DNA of 64,000 bases from positions 6,991,001 to 7,055,000 of the forward strand of contig NZ_CP108370.1 of the NCBI RefSeq assembly GCF_035953295.1. Direction: 5' to 3'. The notes beneath the pieces are model-generated. The model worked only from the letters and a program-made list of their open reading frames with translations, was not told the origin of the DNA and did no database searches. The position numbers and the translations under genes are program-made. Each line of letters starts with the position of its first letter. Position 1 is the stretch's first letter. Below are positions 17,070-25,078 of this stretch, one piece after another. This stretch comes from Streptomyces sp. NBC_01335 (GTDB lineage: Bacteria > Actinomycetota > Actinomycetes > Streptomycetales > Streptomycetaceae).

Positions 17070-17717
17070 TCACTCCGCGATCGGCTTCCGGATCGCCGCG
17101 ATGTCGAACTGGAGGCGGAGCCGCTCGCTGACCATGGCACCGCCTTCGGCGAGGCGGGCGTTGTAGGTGAGGCCCCAGTCGGAGCGGTTGATGGTGGTGG
17201 TGCCGTCGAAGCCGACGCGCTCGTAGCCGAACGGGTCGGTGACGTGGCCGATGTAGGTGAGCTCCAGATCGACCGGGTTGGTGGTGTCCCTGATGGTGAG
17301 GTCGCCGGTCATGCGGTAGACGTCCTGCGCCTGGAGGGTCACGGCGGTGCTGGTGAAGACCATCCGCGGGTGCCGCTGGGCGTCCAGGAACTCCCGCCCG
17401 ACGAGGTGCCCGTCACGCTGTTCGACCCCGGTGTCGACGCTGGCGGTGGCGATGGAGATCTCGGCCCGTGAGCGGGCGGGGTTGCCGCCGTCGAAGTAGA
17501 GGAGGCTCTCGTACTCGGCGAACGAGCCCCGCACCGTCGTCACCATGGCATGCCGCACGGAGAACCCGATCCTGCTGTGCGCCGGATCGATCATCCATTC
17601 CCCGGTGAGCCCCTTCAGCGCCGGATGGGGGAGCACGGCGGCGGGAGGCGCGACCGTCGTGCCCGCGCCCGTGTCCGCTGTGCGTCGGGGCGTTGAGCTG
17701 CGGCTGAAGATGTTCAT
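17070..17717 (-). CDS. YceI family protein
   Basis: A 215-residue protein. Residues about 38-210 match the YceI lipocalin-like barrel: GEWMIDPAHSRIGFSVRHAMV, then FLDAQRHPRMVFTS and SDWGLTYN. YceI proteins bind isoprenoid-type lipids or amphiphiles. There is no signal peptide, unlike the periplasmic E. coli protein; the first 35 residues are Pro/Ala/Thr-rich. The ATG at 17715-17717 has no Shine-Dalgarno, and a TACATA -10-like box ends five bases before it, so the mRNA may be leaderless. Confidence 0.88.
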   Translation of the reverse strand: MNIFSRSSTPRRTADTGAGTTVAPPAAVLPHPALKGLTGEWMIDPAHSRIGFSVRHAMVTTVRGSFAEYESLLYFDGGNPARSRAEISIATASVDTGVEQRDGHLVGREFLDAQRHPRMVFTSTAVTLQAQDVYRMTGDLTIRDTTNPVDLELTYIGHVTDPFGYERVGFDGTTTINRSDWGLTYNARLAEGGAMVSERLRLQFDIAAIRKPIAE

Positions 17718-17721
17718 GAAC

Positions 17722-17766
17722 TATGTAGTTACTTTGAGAGAGCGATCAACGTAAGAGAAAGTTGAT
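17722..17766 (-). promoter_or_regulatory. Candidate yceI promoter with inverted repeat
   Basis: On the minus strand TTGATC (17744-17749) and TACATA (17722-17727) are 16 bases apart, five bases before the yceI ATG. An inverted repeat ATCAAC (17745-17750) / GTTGAT (17761-17766) overlaps the -35 box and could be an operator. The region is markedly AT-rich for this genome. Confidence 0.45.
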
Positions 17767-17994
17767 GAATTCGAACATTTCCGCGTGAATCTTCACGGGG
17801 GTGAAGCCCTTGTGGACACGGGGCGTAGCGACTCGGAAGACCGCGCTCCCGTGCGGCTCCTCTGCGGACAGTGACTGACGCTCTCCCGGCCCCGCGAGTG
17901 TTCCACGGTTCATTTGCCATTCCTTCACATCACCTGACAAGATCCCGTCCTTCGGCGTGCAGAATGCCGTCGCTGAGCCGGGGGGACCAGCCGC

Positions 17995-20067
17995 GTGAGG
18001 ATACGCATCAGCCTTCGACGTGCCGTGATGGCCATGGTCGCGTTGCTCGTCGCCGCCGCCGCGCTCGGCGTGGGGGCGTCACCCGCCGCCGCTCACCGGG
18101 ACGGCTGCCACCGATGGCACTCCTGCCCCTCCGACACCGGCTCGTACGTCTGCGGGGACCTCGGGTACTTCTCGGAATGCGGGTACACCTCCCTGCCGGG
18201 CTCCGGAACCGGAACGGGCAGCGGCAGCGACAGCGGAAGCGACCCCGGCGCGGACACCGAGGTGGTCCTGGACGACGAGGCGCCCGAGCGACCCGCCACG
18301 CGCGGCGCGGACGCGGGGGCCGGCGGACGCGTAGGCGTCGTGGTGTCGGCCGAGAAGGGGGCCCGGATCGAGGTACGGGACGAGGCGGACTCGGTCGTCG
18401 CCCACGCCACGGCCACCGGGGTGGAGCAGAAGATCGCCTTCGACGCGGAGGACGGCGAGCACGCCTACACCGTCGTGGCCGTCGACTCCGCGGGCAACAC
18501 CAGCGACGCGAGCGACGAGTTCACCGTGACGGTCGACGGCACCGCCCCCGAGGCGGGCACACCCGCGCTGGGGGCGACGGACCCGGAGACGGGTGCGGCC
18601 GAGGTGTCCCTCGACGCCGAGGCGGGCGCCACGTACGAGGTGACGGTCGAGGGCCGCAAGGAAGCGCTGAGCGGCACGGTCGGCGTCGCCGGAACGGTCA
18701 GCGGATCGTTCCGCCTGCCCGACGGCTCGTACCGGCTCGTCGCCGTCGTACGGGACGAGGCCGGCAACCGCACCCGTACGGTCGCGGCCGTCCGCGTCGC
18801 CCTGAAGGCACTCCGGCCCCGGGTGCGGGTGGGGACCCCGGAGGACGGGCGTACCCGGGTCGATGTCGTCGGGCCGCCCGGATCGACGGGGACCGTGACC
18901 GCGGGGGGCGGGACGGAGCCCGTCCGGCTGGACGGCGACGGACGCGGCGGCGTGTCCCTTCCGCTGGAGGACGGGGCGTACCGGGCGACGGTGACGCTGA
19001 CCGACCCGTTCGGGCGCGAAGGGAACGCGCGCTCGGCGGAGTTCGTCGTCGACACGGTCGCCCCGGCGCTGCGCCTCGGCTACGACGAGGAGCGGGCGCG
19101 CCACGGTGACGTGGTGCTGACGGTGGCCGGTGAACGAGGCGCCACCCTGCGGCTCGACGGAGCGGACCGGAAGCGTTCCGTGGTCCTGGACCGCGCGCAC
19201 CAGGTACTGACCTGGCACGCGCGGCCCGGCGACCACCGGTTGGTGGCCCGGCTGACCGACGCGCACGGCAACACCACCGAGCGGGAGCTCGTCGTGCGGG
19301 TATCGGACGACATGACCGGTGCCGAGATCCGCGACGCCCTGCTCGGCCTCGCCGTGACCCTGGTCGTGCCGGCGGCTGTCGGCGTGCTGCTGTGGCGGCG
19401 GCGCAGAGCGATCATCGTGTGGCGGGCCCGACGGCGCGAGTCCGCGCGGATCGCGGCGCAGGAGCGGGCCGCCCTGGCCGTGGTCGCGCGGCAGGAAGCC
19501 GAGGAGCGCCGGCGCGAGGACGAGCGCCGCCGCGCCCGGGAGGCGCACGGGCGCCAGTTGGCCGTCTGGCTGAACACCCGCGAACGGCTCGCCGCGGAAC
19601 ACGACTTCGTCCGGGGACTGCTCGGCACGGAGTACAGCGCGGCGGACTTCCGCTGGGCGGCGCGCAAGTCCGGTGAGCGCGTGCTCTTCGTCGCGCCCGC
19701 GTCCCTCGTGGAGGTACGTACCCGGCAGGGGGTGAGCCATCTGGAGACCACCTGGGCGGGGGAGCTGGCGGTCACCGACCGGCGCGTCCTGTTCAGCGGT
19801 CCGGGCGGCCGGCGGGAGTGGGCGTACGGAAAGTGGCTCAGCCACGAGCACGACGAGCGCGCCGGGCTGACCCTCATCTCCGTGAGCAACCGCCAGAAGA
19901 ATTCGGGGGTTTCCTACGTCCACGGCGAGGCCTTCCGCGTGCGGATGGCGATCGACCTCGCGGTGGGGCGGGCGCGGGGCCGTGGCGACGAGGTGACCGA
20001 CCGGGCCCGGGCGGCACTGGAGGCCCACGAGCGGAACAAGCCGGAGAATCCCGCTCAGGCGCGGTGA
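17995..20067 (+). CDS. Secreted/membrane protein: Cys-His N-terminal domain, Ig-like repeats, TM, coiled coil, PH-like tail
   Basis: A 690-residue, type I membrane-type protein. In order: signal peptide (about 1-33, ending PAAAHRDG); a small Cys/His module (about 34-65, DGCHRWHSCPSDTG and VCGD) of the kind found in several secreted actinobacterial proteins; an acidic Gly/Ser linker; several Ig-like beta-sandwiches (about 100-440; AVDSAGNTSD, VRDEAGNRTR and LTDAHGNTTE mark strand ends); one membrane helix (about 447-465); a charged Arg/Glu coiled coil (about 470-530); and a cytoplasmic PH-like domain (about 565-665; ERVLFVAPASLVEV, LAVTDRRVLFSG). It looks like a receptor linking outside and inside. 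Start is GTG. Function unknown. Confidence 0.75.
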   Translation: MRIRISLRRAVMAMVALLVAAAALGVGASPAAAHRDGCHRWHSCPSDTGSYVCGDLGYFSECGYTSLPGSGTGTGSGSDSGSDPGADTEVVLDDEAPERPATRGADAGAGGRVGVVVSAEKGARIEVRDEADSVVAHATATGVEQKIAFDAEDGEHAYTVVAVDSAGNTSDASDEFTVTVDGTAPEAGTPALGATDPETGAAEVSLDAEAGATYEVTVEGRKEALSGTVGVAGTVSGSFRLPDGSYRLVAVVRDEAGNRTRTVAAVRVALKALRPRVRVGTPEDGRTRVDVVGPPGSTGTVTAGGGTEPVRLDGDGRGGVSLPLEDGAYRATVTLTDPFGREGNARSAEFVVDTVAPALRLGYDEERARHGDVVLTVAGERGATLRLDGADRKRSVVLDRAHQVLTWHARPGDHRLVARLTDAHGNTTERELVVRVSDDMTGAEIRDALLGLAVTLVVPAAVGVLLWRRRRAIIVWRARRRESARIAAQERAALAVVARQEAEERRREDERRRAREAHGRQLAVWLNTRERLAAEHDFVRGLLGTEYSAADFRWAARKSGERVLFVAPASLVEVRTRQGVSHLETTWAGELAVTDRRVLFSGPGGRREWAYGKWLSHEHDERAGLTLISVSNRQKNSGVSYVHGEAFRVRMAIDLAVGRARGRGDEVTDRARAALEAHERNKPENPAQAR

Positions 20068-20189
20068 ACGGGCGGGTCGGTGAACGGGCGGGCCGGGGGT
20101 CGGTGAACGGGCGGGCCGGGGGTGGTGAACGGGCAGGCCGGGGGTGGTGAACGGGCAGGCCGGGGGTTGGTGAACGGGCGGGCCGGGGG
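20063..20189. repeat. Six-copy tandem repeat, unit about 21 bp
   Basis: Six imperfect head-to-tail copies of GGTGAACGGGCGGGCCGGGGG-like units, 16 to 23 bases each. The first copy contains the TGA stop of the upstream gene. The tract lies between two convergent genes. It looks like a slippage-prone minisatellite; it is not a CRISPR because there are no unique spacers. Confidence 0.85.
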
Positions 20190-20242
20190 CTCACGTCGGA
20201 GGCGTCCCGTCCCGGACCGCGTCGAGGGTCTTGACGGCGTTC

Positions 20243-21181
20243 CTACCGGGTCGTCCGATCGGGGGCCTCTCCGGAGGAGGGGAGCCGCCAGCCGTACGGA
20301 TAGAAGTCCGTCTCCCACGAGGTGTGCGAGGCCAGTGCGGCCGCGTTCTCGGGCGTGCGCAAGAGGCAGCGGTTGAGGACCAGTTGGCGCCGCTCGACCG
20401 GGGTCAGCAGCGCCTCGGCGGGATCGAGGTTCTCCGGGGCGTCGATGTCCTGGCGGCCGTCCGCGTTGACGCGTCCGCCTGCCGACGTCCGGTGGTCCAG
20501 ACGGAACTCGGTGCGCCACTGCGAGTTGCCGCCCCAGCCCTGCGACAGGTCGACCGTGGGCCGGTGGCGGCGCAGGAAGGTCCAGTAGAGCGGGGAACGG
20601 TCGGCCACGCCGCGCTCCGCGTGCCGCGCGCCGGCCCGGACGCGAACGCCCGCACGGCTGAACAGCAGCGGACCCAGCCACAGCCCCGGCCAGACCGCCC
20701 CGGTCACCCGGACGGGCTCCTCCGGGTCCTCGGCCTGCTCGACCTCCACGATCTCGTGCAGGAAGGGGTCGAAGGAGCCCGTCTCCCGGAACGGCACCAG
20801 CCCCAGGCCGGTGAAGAGCTGGAGGTACTCCGCCGGGTCGAGCGCCGACTGCTGGTCGAGCGTGCGCATCCGGCGGGCCCGGGGTGTCTCGTCCCCCGCG
20901 TCCGGGGGCGGCTGGTGGGGCAGGAGCAGCACGTCGCTGACCCGGCTGAGGGCGTACAACTCCCAGCTCAACTCCGCGCGGAGGTGCCGAGGCCGGCTGG
21001 AGTCCTCCTGGCAGAGCGACTCCGCGGCCTTGGCCAGCCAGGCCCGGTGGCCGACGGCGGTGGCGTGTGCGAGCCACGGCGCGACCACCGACCCGAAGGC
21101 GTCGGGGCCGTGATGGTCCCGCAGCGCCTCGTAGAGCTCCCTGGCGTCGGCCGTCGGCCGGGGCGGCAGTTCCTCATCCAT
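20243..21181 (-). CDS. Hypothetical protein
   Basis: A 312-residue soluble protein that I do not recognise. It is acidic at the N-terminus (MDEELPPRP), helical in the first third (ADARELYEALRDHHG, SWELYALSRVSDVLLLPHQ), and rich in Trp/Arg/Gly in the last third, with QGWGGNSQWRTEF and HTSWETDFYPYGWRLP. No signal peptide or membrane segment is seen. The ATG at 21179-21181 is chosen because upstream residues look unstructured. Its coding pattern is normal for the genome, so it is probably a real streptomycete gene of unknown role. Confidence 0.65.
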   Translation of the reverse strand: MDEELPPRPTADARELYEALRDHHGPDAFGSVVAPWLAHATAVGHRAWLAKAAESLCQEDSSRPRHLRAELSWELYALSRVSDVLLLPHQPPPDAGDETPRARRMRTLDQQSALDPAEYLQLFTGLGLVPFRETGSFDPFLHEIVEVEQAEDPEEPVRVTGAVWPGLWLGPLLFSRAGVRVRAGARHAERGVADRSPLYWTFLRRHRPTVDLSQGWGGNSQWRTEFRLDHRTSAGGRVNADGRQDIDAPENLDPAEALLTPVERRQLVLNRCLLRTPENAAALASHTSWETDFYPYGWRLPSSGEAPDRTTR

Positions 21182-21495
21182 CCGCGCAGCGTAAGGGTGC
21201 CGCGGAGGCGGCATCGAGCGGTTTTCCGAAGGCGAGCCGAATCGGTCCACCACCGGCGGCAACCTTTTGGTTCCGTGCGGCGACTACGAGTCCGAACCCC
21301 CTGTCTCCCACGGGGGACAGAGGAACGGAAGCGCCATGGCACCGTACGGACGCAGGCCACCGGACCAGTGGGCGGCGCTGGACGGGCGGGTGGCGGTCCC
21401 GGCTCCGAATCGTCCCCGGCCGTCCGGAGTCACGGGACTCCCCGGGCTGTCCGGGGGCGTGGGGCTTCCCGCTCCCTGACTCCTTCCCAGGAGGT

Positions 21496-21511
21496 GTCGA
21501 AGCGCTTCGAC
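21496..21511. promoter_or_regulatory. LacI-type operator O1 (16-bp palindrome)
   Basis: GTCGAAGCGCTTCGAC is a perfect 16-bp palindrome centred 177 bases before the LacI start. The inner 14 bases are identical to the two sites in the GH3/binding-protein promoter region. Confidence 0.8.
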
Positions 21512-21597
21512 GCCTCTCTGGACAGTTCACAGGAGTCCGTCTAGCCTGGATTGAATCTTCGCATGTCAGAGGGGGATTGAGAGGGAAGTCGCTCGTT

Positions 21598-21609
21598 TCG
21601 AAGCGCTTC
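21598..21609. promoter_or_regulatory. LacI-type operator O2 (partial palindrome)
   Basis: TCGAAGCGCTTC, followed by A instead of G, keeps the 10-bp palindromic core GAAGCGCTTC. It is 101 bases centre-to-centre from O1 and 72 bases before the LacI start. Confidence 0.75.
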
Positions 21610-21680
21610 ACCAACCGTTCCGTCCTCTCCGTTGTTCTGCCGCACCCCCACTTGTCACTGTCACCCGTAAGGGAGAGCGC

Positions 21681-22691
21681 ATGGTCACCCTGGCCGAGGT
21701 CGCCCAGCACGCCGGAGTCTCCGCGAGCACGGTGAGCTACGTCCTCAGCGGGAAGCGGTCCATCTCCGCTCCCACCCGGGAGCGCGTGGAGCTGAGCATC
21801 CAGCAACTCGGCTACCACCCCAACGCCGGGGCCCGCGCGCTCGCCAGCAGTCGCTCCAACATCATCGCCCTGATGGTGCCGTTGCGTACGGACATGTACG
21901 TGCCGGTGATGATGGAGATCGCCATCGCGGTCGCCACCACCGCCCGCACGCACGGCTACGACGTGCTGCTCCTCACCGGCGAGGAGGGTCCCGCGGCGGT
22001 CCGGCGGATCGCCGGGAGCTCGCTCGCCGACGCGCTGATCCTCATGGACGTGGAACTGCACGACGAACGCCTGCCCGTGCTCCGGGACACCCAACGGGCC
22101 GCCGTCCTCATCGGGTTGCCCGCCGACGTGGCCGGACTGACCTGTGTGGACCTCGACTTCGAGGCGACCGGGGCGCTGTGCCTGGAGCACCTCGCCGGAC
22201 TCGGGCACCGCGAGGTCGCGGTGATCGGTGAGGCGCCCGCCGTCTACGAACGGCACACCGGCTTCGCCGAACGCACCATCGACGGCATCCGGGCCAAGGC
22301 GCGGGAGACCGGCGTGACCGTGCTGCACCGGCCCTGCGAGGGCGGCTACGCGGCGATGGCGCAGACCCTGTCGCGGATCTTCGACGAACGGCCGAGCACC
22401 ACCGGCTTCATCGTCCAGAACGAATCCGCGGTGGAGCCGCTGCTCAACCTCCTCCAGCAGCAGGGCCGTGCCGTGCCCGAGGACGTCTCGGTCGTCGCGA
22501 TCTGCCCCGAACAGGTGGCGGCCCAGGCCTCCGTGCGGCTCACCTCCGTCGCCATCCCCGCCCAGGAGATGGGGCGCCGGGCGGTCGAGCTGGTGGTGGC
22601 CAAGCTCACCGGCTGCGGCAAGGACGAAGTCGAGCTGATCGCGCCGGAGTTGACGATACGGGCGAGTACGGGCCCGGCGCCCGCGGTCTGA
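21681..22691 (+). CDS. LacI-family transcriptional regulator of the glycan locus
   Basis: A 336-residue LacI/GalR protein. The N-terminal headpiece (1-60) has VTLAEVAQHAGVSASTVSYVLSG and the hinge helix NAGARALASSRSN. The rest is a periplasmic-binding-protein fold (about 60-330) that would bind a sugar or oligosaccharide. It starts at ATG 21681 after GGGAGA. Two copies of its presumed operator precede it, suggesting autoregulation. Identical palindromes in the divergent GH3/binding-protein promoter suggest that it represses the whole xyloglucan-type locus. By family precedent (CebR) the inducer would be an oligosaccharide. I infer this from site sharing; no binding is shown. Confidence 0.93.
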   Translation: MVTLAEVAQHAGVSASTVSYVLSGKRSISAPTRERVELSIQQLGYHPNAGARALASSRSNIIALMVPLRTDMYVPVMMEIAIAVATTARTHGYDVLLLTGEEGPAAVRRIAGSSLADALILMDVELHDERLPVLRDTQRAAVLIGLPADVAGLTCVDLDFEATGALCLEHLAGLGHREVAVIGEAPAVYERHTGFAERTIDGIRAKARETGVTVLHRPCEGGYAAMAQTLSRIFDERPSTTGFIVQNESAVEPLLNLLQQQGRAVPEDVSVVAICPEQVAAQASVRLTSVAIPAQEMGRRAVELVVAKLTGCGKDEVELIAPELTIRASTGPAPAV

Positions 22692-22708
22692 GCCGCGCCG
22701 GTGGACCC

Positions 22709-22757
22709 GTGAGCTCCCGGCCGGTCGCGCGCACGCCGCGACCGGCCGGGAGCTCAC
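22709..22757. terminator. Strong bidirectional terminator
   Basis: Perfect 21-bp arms (22709-22729 and 22737-22757) and a seven-base loop lie between the convergent LacI and GH95 genes, 18 and 24 bases from their stops. Confidence 0.88.
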
Positions 22758-22780
22758 CGGCGGAGGGGCCGCCGGGCCGT

Positions 22781-25078
22781 TCACCCGTCCGCCGCCTCCC
22801 GGCGCGGCACCGTCAGGACCCGGTCGGCCCCCGCGGTGAGCGTGATCCAGGACGCCGTGCCCGGCTCCGCCGCACCCTCCGGGGCGCCCGGCGGCGGCCC
22901 CGTACGCAGCTCGATCCGGGCGTCACGGGCGGGCCGGAGCACCGCGGTGACCTCCTCGGGGGTCCAGCCGAGGTCGAGCGTCGCGCCGAACCTCGTACGG
23001 ACGCCCCGGAGCGTGCCCCTGGGGTACGCGGCCGGGAGCGCGGGCAGCAGGACCAGGCGGTCCGGTGCCGACTGGACCAGCATCTCCAGCACCACCGCCG
23101 GCAGCGCGTGGGCGGCGTCCGCGTTGTAGACGTCGCGGCCCGGGTAGTGCGCGCTCATCAGCGAGTCGTGGAAGAAGTCCCCGGCCAGCACCGACGCCAG
23201 AGCCGAGGAGACCCGCGATCCGTCCCGCAGCCGCGCCGCGACCAGCGCGTGGTGCAGATGGCCGTGGGCCGAGTCGTTCTCCGAACCCCGCAGCTCCAGC
23301 GCGCGGTGAGCGGCGCGGGCCGGCCCGGGGGTGTCGTACGGGTTGATCTCGTCGAGCGGCCACACCGGGTAGAGGTGGCTGAGGTGGCGGTGGTCGTACG
23401 TCTCGCGCAGACCGGGCCACGCCCACTCCGCGAGCGCGCCGTCCTCGTTGACCAGATAGCGCGGCAGCCGGCCGGCGAGGGCGAGCCAACGGTCCGCGTC
23501 CGGATGGGCGGGGGCGAGCTCCGCCGCCGTCGTCAGGGCGTGACGGGCCGCCGCGATGTCCATCGTGGCATTGACGGTGCCCCAACTCGCGTTCGCCGGG
23601 CGGTTCTCCGGGGAGTACGACGGGACGACGGCCACACTCCCGTCCGGGGCCCGGCGGGTGAGGAAGTCCGTGTAGAAATCGGCCACTTCGATACAGGAGG
23701 AGACCAGCTCCCGCGGGGTCCGGCCGGTGGTCGCCGCGCGTTCGACCAGCGGGTGCAGCAGCCAGTCGGCACCGGCCGTCCACAGGTGCAGCGGATAGGC
23801 GCGCTGGAAGTGACGGGTGTGGCCGGACTCGCCGTCCGAGTGGGAGGGCGCGACGATGCCCCGGGCGCCGAACAGGGCACGGGCGTTCTCCCGCCAGTGC
23901 TCCGACTGACCCTCGATCAGGCGGGCGTGGGCGTCGAGCACCTCGGGCAGGTCCGCCGCGGCGGCCGAGGCCAGCTGGAGGTTGAGGTTGGCGTTGGTGG
24001 TGAACGCCCCCGACCAGGCGGTGTTCCAGTCGCCCGTCCACAGCCCGGTCAGGCGGGGCGGCAACAGCCCCGAAGCGGAGAGCAGGTGGTAGCGGCCCGC
24101 CGCGAACAGCCGCTCCAGCAGCGCGGGGCTGCCCGGATGACGCAGCAGCTCGCTTCCCGGGAGGTCCGGACGGGCCGGGTCCTCGTCGTGCAGGGAGAGC
24201 GCGCACCGCAGGAACGCGGCCTGATGAAGCGGTAGATGACGGGCCATCAGGGTCGGGTAGTCGGCATCCGGCAAGGCCGACCACTCGGCTTCGAGGTCCG
24301 GGTCGCCGGGGCCCCGGCGCACCCGGGTGAGCAGCAGCAGGCTCCGGGCGCCCGTGACGCGCACGCCGTCGCCGTCCACCGAGACCGTGCCGCCCTCCGC
24401 GCGCAGCGTTGCCACGCCGACGCAGGACAGGTCGCTGTCCGGGTAGCGCAGCCGCACCGCGAGGCGGGCGCCGTGCGGCGTCAGCGCCGTGGAGCGGCCG
24501 ATCGCGAGGCCCGCCGGGGCGCCGGGGAGGGCCGGGTCGAGCGCGACCTCGATGTCCGGCGCGGGTCCGGTGATGTGCTGCACGATCACGTCGTCGGCCC
24601 GCGACACGAACACCTGACTGCGCCAGGGGCCGGAGGAGGCGGTGGCCTCACCCGAGGTGAAGTCCAGCTCGCGGCGGTAGGGCGCCGGGTCGGACTCGGC
24701 CCCGTGTCTGGCTGAAGTGGAGTACGGGAGAGCGCTGTTGTCCCCGTCGGCTGTGGCCTGTGCCCCGCTCCGTCGCACCCGGGTCTGGAACGCCGGGTGG
24801 AACGGCTGGACCCACACCAGCGGGCGGCCCGCACCGAAGTGTTCGGCCGCCTCGGTGTCCCCGGCGAGCAACGCGTCCTGGAGCCGGCCGAGTTCGCCCG
24901 AGAGCTCCGGTGGGCGCAGGTGCTCGCTGCCGTTGGGCCGGACGAGCGTGTGGTGGTTGACGATCACCCGGTCGTCGGCCGGGTCGCCGTAGACCATCGC
25001 CCCGTGGTGCCCGTTCCCGCTGAGGAAGGCGTCCTCCCAGCGCGCCGCGGGCCGGGGCTCCCAGGTGCCCCGGCTCAT
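22781..25078 (-). CDS. Glycoside hydrolase family 95 (alpha-L-fucosidase type), divergent
   Basis: A 765-residue cytoplasmic enzyme (no signal peptide). The N-terminal beta domain begins WEDAFLSGNGHHGAMVYGD, and the (alpha/alpha)6 barrel has TGLWTGDWNTAWSGAFTTN followed by NANLNLQ, the GH95 catalytic-asparagine region, plus HRHLSHLYPVWP. Known GH95 enzymes remove alpha-1,2-fucose (or alpha-L-galactose) from glycans by inversion. The usual DGNFGG stretch near the C-terminus is replaced by YNADAAHALPAV, so this is a divergent member and the exact sugar is uncertain. It overlaps the GH42 gene by 4 bases (ATGA), the last gene of the six-gene operon. Confidence 0.85.
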   Translation of the reverse strand: MSRGTWEPRPAARWEDAFLSGNGHHGAMVYGDPADDRVIVNHHTLVRPNGSEHLRPPELSGELGRLQDALLAGDTEAAEHFGAGRPLVWVQPFHPAFQTRVRRSGAQATADGDNSALPYSTSARHGAESDPAPYRRELDFTSGEATASSGPWRSQVFVSRADDVIVQHITGPAPDIEVALDPALPGAPAGLAIGRSTALTPHGARLAVRLRYPDSDLSCVGVATLRAEGGTVSVDGDGVRVTGARSLLLLTRVRRGPGDPDLEAEWSALPDADYPTLMARHLPLHQAAFLRCALSLHDEDPARPDLPGSELLRHPGSPALLERLFAAGRYHLLSASGLLPPRLTGLWTGDWNTAWSGAFTTNANLNLQLASAAAADLPEVLDAHARLIEGQSEHWRENARALFGARGIVAPSHSDGESGHTRHFQRAYPLHLWTAGADWLLHPLVERAATTGRTPRELVSSCIEVADFYTDFLTRRAPDGSVAVVPSYSPENRPANASWGTVNATMDIAAARHALTTAAELAPAHPDADRWLALAGRLPRYLVNEDGALAEWAWPGLRETYDHRHLSHLYPVWPLDEINPYDTPGPARAAHRALELRGSENDSAHGHLHHALVAARLRDGSRVSSALASVLAGDFFHDSLMSAHYPGRDVYNADAAHALPAVVLEMLVQSAPDRLVLLPALPAAYPRGTLRGVRTRFGATLDLGWTPEEVTAVLRPARDARIELRTGPPPGAPEGAAEPGTASWITLTAGADRVLTVPRREAADG

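Larger units (their letters stand above)
21182..21680. other. LacI-gene promoter region with two operators
   Basis: 499 bases without a gene, between a divergent unknown gene and the LacI gene. Two copies of the GAAGCGCTTC palindrome lie here (21496-21511 and 21598-21609). No clear sigma-factor hexamers are visible. Confidence 0.6.

Noticed and set aside
18079..20028. A 649-codon open frame antisense to the Ig-like protein
   Set aside because: Such long antisense frames are usual in GC-rich genes. Its composition (Arg/His/Gly/Val-rich) has no domain, and the sense frame has clear domains.
20063..20189. CRISPR array
   Set aside because: Repeats are contiguous and have no unique spacers; no cas gene is present.
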